Shown here: positions 1 through 5,303 of the stretch, in pieces
Numbering within the stretch: the first letter of the stretch is position 1
Layout: each line of letters opens with the position of its first letter
NCBI GenBank assembly: GCA_964427505.1
Contig: CAYRUO010000057.1
Coordinates: 1-5,303 of the forward strand
Direction of reading: 5' to 3'
Length of the DNA stretch: 5,303 bases
Source of the DNA: Thermanaerothrix sp034436175
GTDB lineage: Bacteria; Chloroflexota; Anaerolineae; Anaerolineales; Anaerolineaceae
Translations under genes and position numbers: made by a program
The notes under the pieces: generated by a model
What the model was told of the DNA's origin: nothing
The model's database searches: none
Seen by the model: the letters and a program-made list of their open reading frames with translations, nothing else

Positions 1-584
1 TGCGCGCGGGCGGGGAAGTTGAGCACAAAGCGCCGTTCGGTCAGCGGCGTGCCGCTCAGGCAGGCGATGGCGTTGGCGGCCAGGGTAAGCGCCTCGAGCA
101 CGCCCCAGGCGGTCTCAAGTGCGGGAGAGGGGGTCTCGGAGAGATCGCGCCAGAGTTGACGGGCGGTGGCGGCCAGGCGCTGGGAGCGGGGGTAAACGTT
201 TTCGGGCAGGGTGAAGTGAGCGGTAGCGCCGGCCTGGGTGAACTCGAACCAATGCTGGCGGTCGTAGAGCACCAGCGGGTTGTACCACAGCGCCGAGCCC
301 AGCCATGGATCTTGGCGCAGGCGGCGCGCCGGTTGGAAGGCCGCTGCGCCCAGGTGGGCGATATCGAGGGTAATTTCATCGCTCAGGCGTTGGATCTCGC
401 GCGGGGTGAGCGGCTCGCTGTCGTGGACGTAAACCAGGTCAATATCGCCGCTCCCGCCCAGCAGGGGCTCGTCATCCAAGAGCGAGCCGATGAGGAAGAT
501 GCACACCACATCGCGCTGGCGGCGGGCGGTGCGTTCCGCCGTCTCACGGGCCAGGTTAAGCAGCATCTCGCGGGTAATGCGCAT
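1..584 (-). CDS. Nucleotidyltransferase-fold protein, C-terminus outside window
   Basis: This minus-strand gene starts at ATG 584-582 and stays open for 194 codons to the left edge. The protein begins MRITREMLLNLARETAERTA. The N-terminal half has the hallmark of the polymerase-beta/MNT-like nucleotidyltransferase fold: G32-S33, twelve residues, then D46-I47-D48 (GDIDLVYV), and a likely third metal-binding Asp at D73 (TLDIAHL). Proteins of this fold transfer a nucleoside monophosphate from an NTP to a small molecule, protein or RNA. The region after about residue 110 looks helical and could be a substrate-binding domain (ETAWGVLEALTLAANAIACL). The substrate cannot be read from the sequence. 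The start is supported by an AAGGA site 5 to 7 bases upstream, inside the end of the kinase gene. The stop of that gene is only 3 bases away, so the two are probably co-translated. Alternatives are an aminoglycoside-type nucleotidyltransferase or an MNT antitoxin-like protein; a HEPN partner is not visible in the window. The fold call is firm and the function open. Confidence 0.82.
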   Translation of the reverse strand, partial: MRITREMLLNLARETAERTARRQRDVVCIFLIGSLLDDEPLLGGSGDIDLVYVHDSEPLTPREIQRLSDEITLDIAHLGAAAFQPARRLRQDPWLGSALWYNPLVLYDRQHWFEFTQAGATAHFTLPENVYPRSQRLAATARQLWRDLSETPSPALETAWGVLEALTLAANAIACLSGTPLTERRFVLNFPARA

Positions 585-587
585 GGA

Positions 588-1247
588 TCAATCCTTCGAG
601 AGAGCGGGCAGAGCCGATTCCAGGGGCAACTCGGGCTGATAGGGCGGCAGGCGCAGGGCGCGGCGGATGGCGGCCTCGATGGTTTCGAGATCGGCCTCGT
701 TCCGGACGAAATCCATCTCGCCGCTCTCGATGACCAGGACGGGGGGATCTTGGCGTGGGCCGAGGAACTGCGCATCATAGGCGCGGTTGAGGGCTTCGAT
801 GTAGTCGCGTTCCATGTGGCGCTCGTAGGGGCGATCGCGCAGGGCGATGCGGCGCATCAGGCAGTCGGTATCGGCGCGCAGGTAGACGATGAGATCGGGT
901 GCGAGCATCTTCTCGGCCAGGGCATCGTGCAGGCGCAGGTACACTTCCCACTCATCGCCGCTGAGGTTGAGGCGGGCGAAGAGTTTATCCTTCTCAAAGG
1001 TGTAATCGCTGATCAGGGGTTGGCCGGTGGCCAGCCACTGCGCCGCCTGGCGGAACTGGTGGTAGCGGCTGAGCAGGAAGAAGACCTGGGTCTGGAAGGC
1101 GTAGCGCGCGCGGTCGGTGTAGAACTGGGCCAGGAAGGGGTTTTCCTCAAAGGCTTCCAGCAGCAGGTTGGCGTTGAAGCGGGGTTGGAGCAGGCGCGCC
1201 AGGGTGGTTTTGCCGACACCGATGACACCTTCGATGGCAATGAACAT
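588..1247 (-). CDS. Deoxynucleoside kinase (dGK/dAK-like)
   Basis: This 219-residue P-loop kinase is of the usual length for bacterial deoxyadenosine/deoxyguanosine kinases, which phosphorylate deoxynucleosides to dNMPs in the cytoplasmic salvage pathway. The Walker A loop is at residues 7-15 (GVIGVGKTT), preceded by I5-E6 as in the family. Residues 31-65 hold the substrate-pocket region (EENPFLAQFYTD, then AFQTQVFFLLSRYHQF, with Q52 and Q54 as candidate base-contacting residues). S80-D81-Y82 followed by FEKDKLFA occupies the place of the classical D/E-R-S motif. PDLIVYLRA (117-125) is the core strand before the lid, and the Arg-rich lid spans about 132-142 (R132, R133, R137, R139, E142). ATG 1247-1245 is preceded by GAGGGA at 1256-1251, a close but acceptable ribosome binding site. 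It is the first gene of a two-gene operon with the nucleotidyltransferase. The family call is secure; dA, dG or broader specificity cannot be decided, and a thymidylate-kinase-like role is less likely. Confidence 0.9.
   Translation of the reverse strand: MFIAIEGVIGVGKTTLARLLQPRFNANLLLEAFEENPFLAQFYTDRARYAFQTQVFFLLSRYHQFRQAAQWLATGQPLISDYTFEKDKLFARLNLSGDEWEVYLRLHDALAEKMLAPDLIVYLRADTDCLMRRIALRDRPYERHMERDYIEALNRAYDAQFLGPRQDPPVLVIESGEMDFVRNEADLETIEAAIRRALRLPPYQPELPLESALPALSKD
592..596 (-). promoter_or_regulatory. Ribosome binding site of the nucleotidyltransferase gene
   Basis: AAGGA on the minus strand lies 7 bases before ATG 584-582 and within the last codons of the upstream kinase gene. It fixes the start of the nucleotidyltransferase and fits translational coupling with the kinase. 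Confidence 0.6.
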
Positions 1248-1275
1248 CGTTCCCTCGCGAGAATCAGAATCGTAG

Positions 1276-1296
1276 TGGTATGGGGTTAATATACCA
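1276..1296. repeat. Inverted repeat in divergent intergenic region, possible operator
   Basis: TGGTAT (1276-1281) and ATACCA (1291-1296) form a perfect 6-base inverted repeat around a 9-base spacer. It overlaps the candidate -10 element of the kinase promoter, the position expected of a repressor operator. It is short and could be chance; no regulator gene is in the window. Confidence 0.3.
1288..1293 (-). promoter_or_regulatory. Candidate -10 element for the kinase operon
   Basis: On the minus strand 1293-1288 reads TATATT, five of six matches to the bacterial -10 consensus. It lies about 40 bases before the kinase ATG in an AT-rich patch within GC-rich sequence. I see no good -35 element upstream, so the call is tentative. 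Confidence 0.35.
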
Positions 1297-1378
1297 TAAC
1301 TTGGCGCAGGGGCAGGGGGCGGCGCGGGCGGCGGGTTTTGAAAAGCGACTGCAAGGGGATCTGCCGCGGCGGTGCGTC

Positions 1379-1384
1379 TATAAT
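1379..1384 (+). promoter_or_regulatory. Candidate -10 element for the glycosyltransferase operon
   Basis: A perfect TATAAT lies 45 bases before the GTG start at 1430. This would place the transcript start near 1390 and give a leader of about 40 bases. No TTGACA-like box sits at the usual 16-18 base spacing; a TTGAAA at 1338-1343 is too far away (35 bases). The perfect hexamer in a GC-rich setting still makes this the best promoter candidate for the three plus-strand genes. Confidence 0.5.
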
Positions 1385-1419
1385 AGAAGCAATGCGGGGG
1401 TATCCCGGAGTTTGGGGTT

Positions 1420-1426
1420 GAGGTGG
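1420..1426 (+). promoter_or_regulatory. Ribosome binding site deciding the GTG start at 1430
   Basis: GAGGTGG ends 3 bases before GTG 1430-1432. It supports this start over the in-frame ATG at 1280, which lies upstream of the TATAAT element and would add 50 residues without a counterpart in the paralogue. Confidence 0.6.
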
Positions 1427-1429
1427 TCT

Positions 1430-2701
1430 GTGAGCCGTGCCAATTCTTTCTCTCTCCGCTCTTCCCTGGCCGGGCCGGCGCGCTACCGCACGGCAGTGAC
1501 GCTGGTGCTGGCGCTGGTGGCGCTGGTGGGATATGGGCTGTACACCGTCCAGTCTATTAGAGCGCGGGGACTGTTTGATTACGTAGGGGTTGACTTTCGC
1601 ACTTATTATGCCAGTGGTCTGATATTGCGAGAGCACGGTGCCGGAGCCGTGTATGATCTTTCTCTACAGACTGCTTACCAGAAGGCGCTTTATGATCAGT
1701 TTGCAATCTATGTGAAAGATAACTCACTTCCTTATTATGTCATCCCTACCCCCTATCCTCCGATTTATGTTTTACTCTTTTCATTGCTTAGCGTCTTTCC
1801 ACCACTTTTTGCTTTTTTAGTCTGGGAAGGGCTGAACATTATCTTGTTTCTTGTTTATTCAATAACTTGGGTAAAGCGATTGAATTTGAAATGGCTGGAA
1901 GGTTTGGGCTTAGTTGCAATGCTCTTTTTAAGCGTCCAAAACTTCCACAATCTTTTTTCTGCACAGGTCAATTTGTTCCTGATGATTTCTATAGGTGAGA
2001 CGCTTTTTAATGTCATTCAAAAACGCAACATGGCGGCAGGCATATGTTTGTCTTTGGGGTTGCTCAAACCTCATGCAATCCTTTTGATGGTGCTGTTGTT
2101 TTTGGTATTGCGAAAATGGCGGTTGATTTTTGGTTTTTTGATAAGCGCCACGGCGATGATTTTGGCTTCGCTTGCAATGCTGAGTTATCAAGGGACGCTA
2201 AATTATATTGAAATGCTATCAAGTTATGACCCCCTACTAAGATTAGGGGGTATGACCTGGATGAGCCTGGTGGATAACCTAACCCTTCTGGGGTTACAGC
2301 GCCCAACAGCGTTTGTCATTGGGGGTGGTATGGCGTTGGTGGTGTTGATGGCCTGGGCTTACATCTTATGGCAAATGAGACGCTACCCCTCTGACGAGGC
2401 TGCTTGGGATGAGGTTTTTCTGCTCACCTCAGCCACTCAGGCTATTGTAGCACCTCATGGTTATGTCTATATGGCCTTGATGCTGGGCGTTCCCTGGTTG
2501 GTTTATGTGAATCGGCACAATGATACTATCACCTGGTTGGCCTTTCTGACCTGGGGGATTGGGTTGGGGCTTATTTTCATCGCGATAGCCCAAAAATCAC
2601 TGGGCAATGCGGTCTTTATCCTGGGAATGTTTACCTTGATGATGCATGTATTTATCATGCTATTGGTTTATGAGAACTGGAAGGCCAAAACGCAACATTA
2701 G
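1430..2701 (+). CDS. GT87/DUF2029-type membrane glycosyltransferase, first paralogue
   Basis: The product is a 423-residue polytopic membrane protein with about ten hydrophobic segments, the first at roughly residues 21-42. It resembles the GT87/DUF2029 family of GT-C glycosyltransferases (PimE-like), which use polyprenyl-phosphate sugars at the outer face of the membrane. After the first membrane segment comes VGVDFRTYYASG; D55 matches the position of the catalytic Asp in this family. Further landmarks are VIPTPYPP (104-111), FLVWEG (W132-E133), VQNFHNL (169-175), GLLKPH (K213-P214), GGMTWMSLVDNL (273-284) and APHGYVY (H343). GTG at 1430 is chosen because of the ribosome binding site and because the protein then aligns from residue 1 with the next gene. 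The middle of the gene is AT-rich: positions 1801-1860 have 21 G/C of 60 by hand count. The neighbours are more GC-rich. The sugar and acceptor are unknown. It probably heads a three-gene operon. Confidence 0.8.
   Translation: MSRANSFSLRSSLAGPARYRTAVTLVLALVALVGYGLYTVQSIRARGLFDYVGVDFRTYYASGLILREHGAGAVYDLSLQTAYQKALYDQFAIYVKDNSLPYYVIPTPYPPIYVLLFSLLSVFPPLFAFLVWEGLNIILFLVYSITWVKRLNLKWLEGLGLVAMLFLSVQNFHNLFSAQVNLFLMISIGETLFNVIQKRNMAAGICLSLGLLKPHAILLMVLLFLVLRKWRLIFGFLISATAMILASLAMLSYQGTLNYIEMLSSYDPLLRLGGMTWMSLVDNLTLLGLQRPTAFVIGGGMALVVLMAWAYILWQMRRYPSDEAAWDEVFLLTSATQAIVAPHGYVYMALMLGVPWLVYVNRHNDTITWLAFLTWGIGLGLIFIAIAQKSLGNAVFILGMFTLMMHVFIMLLVYENWKAKTQH
1814..1831 (+). repeat. 18-base exact match shared by the paralogues (copy 1)
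   Basis: TTTTTAGTCTGGGAAGGG encodes FLVWEG and recurs exactly at 3116-3133 in the second GT87 gene, at the same codon positions (residues 129-134). Identical codons including the rare-looking TTA suggest shared ancestry or gene conversion, not protein constraint alone. Confidence 0.7.
2229..2251. repeat. Perfect intragenic inverted repeat
   Basis: ACCCCCTA (2229-2236) and TAGGGGGT (2244-2251) are a perfect 8-base inverted repeat with a 7-base loop inside the first GT87 gene, over codons for DPLLRLGG. The matching place in the paralogue keeps the protein motif but not the pairing. A second, weaker hairpin follows (TAACCC 2280-2285, GGGTTA 2291-2296). Neither is followed by a T run, so they are not intrinsic terminators. 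Confidence 0.5.
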
Positions 2702-2717
2702 CCGCCGACTAGCAAAG

Positions 2718-2724
2718 AAGGGAG
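2718..2724 (+). promoter_or_regulatory. Ribosome binding site of the second GT87 gene
   Basis: AAGGGAG lies 7 bases before GTG 2732-2734 in the 30-base gap after the first paralogue. It supports the GTG start. The gap contains no terminator-like hairpin, which fits cotranscription. Confidence 0.65.
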
Positions 2725-2731
2725 AGTTGGC

Positions 2732-4018
2732 GTGATTCGTCGCACACACCCGTTATTTCATCTGCTCTTTGCGCCCTCAGAGCGTCGCTTTGCCTTTGCT
2801 GTGCTGACTCTCTCCCTCATGGCGCTCATCGGATACATTCTATTCACGTTTCATCAGGTTGGTTTGCGCGGCTGGTTTGAGTATGTGGGGTGCGATTTTC
2901 GGACTTATTACGCCAGCGGGCAACTTTTCCGCGATTATGGCCCGCGCGCCATGTATGATCTGACCCTTCACGAGGTATATCAGAAAGTTCTTTATGATCG
3001 GTATGCCGTTTATACGGAAGGGTGGTCAACCCCCTTCTACGTTCTCCCAACCCCTTACCTGCCCGTCTTTATGCTCCCGTTTGTGGGGTTGAGTTTTTTG
3101 CCCCCGTTTACAGCGTTTTTAGTCTGGGAAGGGGCCAATGCGCTTATAACCCTGGGGTACTTGTGGCTGTGGACAAAGCGGCTTGGGCTGAGGGGGCGCA
3201 TGCGCCTAATGTTGATCACGGTTATTTTTCTGGGGGTTCAGAATTTCTACAACCTGTTTTTCAGCCAAACGAACCTGATTCTGATGGTGGCGGTGGGTGA
3301 AGCGCTCTATCACCTGATGCAAGGGCGAGAGGGGCGTGTCGGGCTGTGGCTGGTGTTGGGATTGATCAAACCTCAGGCAATCTTACTGTTGGCGTTAATC
3401 CTTTTATTGCTCCGGGGGTGGCGTTTTAGAGCGGGTTTGGTGGGAGGAACGCTTATTATTGGTGGGGCTTCCTGGGTCATGTTGGGGTGGCAGGGGATGC
3501 GGGATTACATTGCGATATTATCGAGTTATACGCCGTTACTCCGCATTGGGGGAATCACCTGGATGAGTTTGGTGGATAACCTGGTGCTCTTTGGGCTTGA
3601 TCGCTCGCTCGCCCTGGGGATTGGCCTGGTCGTTGTCATCCTCATCCTGGGGGTGTGGCTCTATACCTTGTGGCTTGGAGGGCATCACTCATCCCGTCAA
3701 ATGGGGCTGGCCGAGATCTTCCTGCTCACCCTGTCAGCCCAAATGGTGGTAGCCCTGCACGGGCACGTGCATCAGGCGTTGGCGCTGGCCGTGCCTTGGA
3801 TGGTGTATCTGAAAGACAAAGATGCACCGACGCCCTGGTATGTTTTTATCACCTGGGTGGTTGTACCGGGGTTGGTTTTTCTGCTGGCGGCGATTAAATC
3901 CGTGGGGTATGCCGCGCTCGTTCTGGGCATGGTAGCGCTGATGACCCATGTGCTGATCCTGCTTCTACTTTACCGCGCCCAACGGATGAGAGAGATGCCG
4001 CGCGCCGTAGCACCATGA
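2732..4018 (+). CDS. GT87/DUF2029-type membrane glycosyltransferase, second paralogue
   Basis: This 428-residue membrane protein is homologous to the preceding gene along its full length. All landmarks fall at identical residue numbers: D55 in VGCDFRTYYASG, LPTPY, W132-E133 in FLVWEG, VQNFYNL, K213-P214 in GLIKPQ, GGITWMSLVDNL (273-284) and H343 in LHGHVH. The proteins align without a visible gap, and this one has only 5 extra residues at the C-terminus. Hand counts gave 24 identities in the first 60 positions and 28 in the last 70. The role is inferred to be the same: transfer of a sugar from a polyprenyl-phosphate donor outside the membrane. Two copies may mean two successive transfers, different acceptors, or a heterodimer. 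Base composition is intermediate (28 G/C of 60 at 3241-3300) between the AT-rich first copy and the GC-rich third gene. The last bases overlap the next gene in ATGA, which implies coupled translation. Confidence 0.8.
   Translation: MIRRTHPLFHLLFAPSERRFAFAVLTLSLMALIGYILFTFHQVGLRGWFEYVGCDFRTYYASGQLFRDYGPRAMYDLTLHEVYQKVLYDRYAVYTEGWSTPFYVLPTPYLPVFMLPFVGLSFLPPFTAFLVWEGANALITLGYLWLWTKRLGLRGRMRLMLITVIFLGVQNFYNLFFSQTNLILMVAVGEALYHLMQGREGRVGLWLVLGLIKPQAILLLALILLLLRGWRFRAGLVGGTLIIGGASWVMLGWQGMRDYIAILSSYTPLLRIGGITWMSLVDNLVLFGLDRSLALGIGLVVVILILGVWLYTLWLGGHHSSRQMGLAEIFLLTLSAQMVVALHGHVHQALALAVPWMVYLKDKDAPTPWYVFITWVVVPGLVFLLAAIKSVGYAALVLGMVALMTHVLILLLLYRAQRMREMPRAVAP
3116..3133 (+). repeat. 18-base exact match shared by the paralogues (copy 2)
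   Basis: This is the second copy of the 18-base identity at 1814-1831, in register with it. Another near match is ACCTGGATGAG to GATAACCT at 2255-2280 and 3557-3582, which differs at only two bases. Confidence 0.7.
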
Positions 4019-5303
4019 TGACGCCGCTGCCGTTTTGGCCTAACGCTGTGTTGGGGATGGGATTGCTGACCCTGCTGGGGCTGAGCAGTCTGGGGGTGGG
4101 TCTGCGCCTGCTACGGCGTTTTGAGGGCGCGGCCCTGCCACTGACCGATCAGGCGCTGATTGGGGTGGCGCTAGGGCTGGGAGCGGCGGCCTACGGCGTC
4201 CTGGGCTTGGGGCTGGTGGGAAGGCTGACCCCCACGGCCATCCTAACCTGGCTGGGGTTGCTGGCAATCCTGGGCTTGCCGGCGGGGGTTCGCTTTTTGG
4301 CGCAGGCACTCCCCCTCTGGCGCCGCGCCTGGGCGGACGAGTGGGCGGCACCCGCACTGCGTCCGTTGCGTTGGATTCCGCTGCTGTTGGGACTGATCGG
4401 CCTGCTGGCATTCCTGACCGCGCTGACCCCGCCCTGGGATTACGATGGGCTGATGTATCACCTGGAGGGGCCGCGGCAGTTTCTAGCCGCCGGACGGCTG
4501 ATCTTACTACCGGAGGTATGGCAGGCGAACGGGCCTTCGAACGGCGAGATGCTCTTTCTCTTCGGCCTCAGTTTGGGCAGTGACCTCTTCCCTAAATTGG
4601 TGCATGGGCTGTTCGGTGCACTGTGGGTATTGGTGGCCCTGCGCCTGGGGCGCTGGTGGGGTGGGCCGCGCACCGGCTGGCTGGCGGCGGCGGTATTGGG
4701 CAGTATGCCCTATCTGCCCCTGCTGGCCGGCTGGGCCTATATTGACCTGATCTGGTTCACCTGGGAAGGGCTGGCGTTCTATCTATTGGCGTGCTGGGGG
4801 CAGAGCGATGCACGGCCTGCGGGCTGGGTGAGCCTGAGCGGGGTGCTGTTGGGGCTGGCGCTGGGAGCCAAATATACCGCCGTGGCGGCGCTACCAACGG
4901 CCGGTGTGTTGTGGCTTCTCCAATCCCGGCGTGCAGACCGACGGCGCTGGTTAGGTCTGGGACTGCGGCTGACCCTGCCGGCGCTGGGGCTGGCGGCCCC
5001 ATGGTATCTGAAGAATCTGATGCTGGGGGGCAATCCCTTTTATCCGCTCTTTTGGGGCGGGGTGGGCTACCCGCGCGAGCGCTGGGAGGTGCTGGCGGCT
5101 TATCTCAACGGCTTCGGCCTGCCCCTGACGCCGCGCAATCTGCTGCGCTTACCTATGGCGCTCTACCTGGAACGCGAACACTTTACGTCGTTCACAGGGG
5201 CGGTGGATGTGCCGCCGCTGCTGTTGCCGCTGGCCGTGCTGGTGCCTCTGCGGCGGCGCTGGGGGCGTCGCGAGGTGGTGTGGCTAGGGGTGATCTTGCT
5301 GCG
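4015..5303 (+). CDS. GT-C fold (PMT/ArnT-like) membrane glycosyltransferase, C-terminus outside window
   Basis: The frame is open from ATG 4015 for 429 codons to the right edge, so the C-terminus is missing. It encodes a very hydrophobic, Leu-, Gly- and Trp-rich protein with many membrane segments, the first at about 12-33. TPPWDYDGLMYHLEGPRQFL (D142, D144, H149) resembles the first extracellular loop of PMT/ArnT-like GT-C enzymes, where acidic residues take part in catalysis. LGAKYTA (284-290), PWYLKN (329-334) and GNPFYP (339-344) are patterns I associate with large bacterial GT-C proteins. Such enzymes move a sugar from a polyprenyl-phosphate carrier to lipid or protein outside the membrane. 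ATG 4015 overlaps the previous stop codon (ATGA); ATG 4018 directly after it is an equal alternative. I see no strong independent ribosome binding site, so reinitiation after the second GT87 gene is likely. The gene is GC-rich (42 G/C of 60 at 4081-4140). It is not an obvious third copy of the upstream pair. Confidence 0.72.
   Translation, partial: MMTPLPFWPNAVLGMGLLTLLGLSSLGVGLRLLRRFEGAALPLTDQALIGVALGLGAAAYGVLGLGLVGRLTPTAILTWLGLLAILGLPAGVRFLAQALPLWRRAWADEWAAPALRPLRWIPLLLGLIGLLAFLTALTPPWDYDGLMYHLEGPRQFLAAGRLILLPEVWQANGPSNGEMLFLFGLSLGSDLFPKLVHGLFGALWVLVALRLGRWWGGPRTGWLAAAVLGSMPYLPLLAGWAYIDLIWFTWEGLAFYLLACWGQSDARPAGWVSLSGVLLGLALGAKYTAVAALPTAGVLWLLQSRRADRRRWLGLGLRLTLPALGLAAPWYLKNLMLGGNPFYPLFWGGVGYPRERWEVLAAYLNGFGLPLTPRNLLRLPMALYLEREHFTSFTGAVDVPPLLLPLAVLVPLRRRWGRREVVWLGVILL

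Noticed and set aside
156..1289. Long plus-strand open frame of 377 codons opposite the kinase and nucleotidyltransferase
   Set aside because: The minus strand carries clear family motifs in two genes; this frame is open only because of high GC content and its protein has no recognisable domain.
1280..1429. ATG at 1280 as start of the first GT87 gene
   Set aside because: The extra 50 residues cover the intergenic region with the TATAAT element, have no match in the paralogue, and the GTG at 1430 has a good ribosome binding site.
1511..1528. Tandem 9-base repeat GCGCTGGTG
   Set aside because: Two copies encode Ala-Leu-Val in a membrane segment; this is low-complexity codon use, not a repeat element.
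2229..2251. Intrinsic terminator
   Set aside because: The stem is strong, but no T run follows and it lies in the middle of a conserved coding region.
4040..5033. Several short minus-strand open frames opposite the third glycosyltransferase
   Set aside because: They are Pro-, Arg- and Ala-rich antisense shadows in GC-rich DNA with no domain and no ribosome binding site noted.
1..5303. CRISPR array, insertion sequence, tRNA, toxin-antitoxin or defence module
   Set aside because: No regular repeats, transposase, cloverleaf or HEPN partner was seen. The nucleotidyltransferase alone is not enough to call an MNT-HEPN system.

Overview
The window reads as an ordinary stretch of a fairly GC-rich bacterial chromosome. 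The standard genetic code works throughout, and genes begin with ATG or GTG after purine-rich ribosome binding sites. Gene content suggests a Chloroflexota (Anaerolineae-like) bacterium: a bacterial deoxynucleoside kinase with a DY-type motif, a nucleotidyltransferase, and several multi-membrane GT-C glycosyltransferases. That assignment is a guess from protein style; there is no rRNA or marker gene here to prove it.

Layout. Positions 1-1247 hold a minus-strand, two-gene operon. A P-loop deoxynucleoside kinase (588-1247) is followed, 3 bases after its stop, by a nucleotidyltransferase-fold protein (584 down to 1) that leaves the window. A 182-base divergent intergenic region (1248-1429) carries promoter elements for both directions and a short inverted repeat. 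From 1430 to the right edge runs a plus-strand operon of three polytopic membrane proteins. Two are tandem paralogues of the GT87/DUF2029 type (1430-2701 and 2732-4018), 30 bases apart. The third is a GT-C (PMT/ArnT-like) protein (4015-5303) that overlaps the second by 4 bases and is cut by the window end.

How the genes may work together. The minus-strand pair looks like nucleoside salvage plus a nucleotidyl transfer activity of unknown target. The plus-strand genes look like lipid-linked-sugar glycosyltransferases acting at the outer face of the membrane, probably building or decorating an envelope glycan or glycolipid. Nothing visible links the two operons except the shared intergenic region.

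The most notable feature is the tandem GT87 pair. By eye the two proteins align end to end without a gap (423 residues, with 5 extra C-terminal residues in the second), yet they differ strongly in base composition; the first has an AT-rich core. I see no CRISPR array, insertion sequence, tRNA, rRNA or defence system, and no strong evidence of a novel system.
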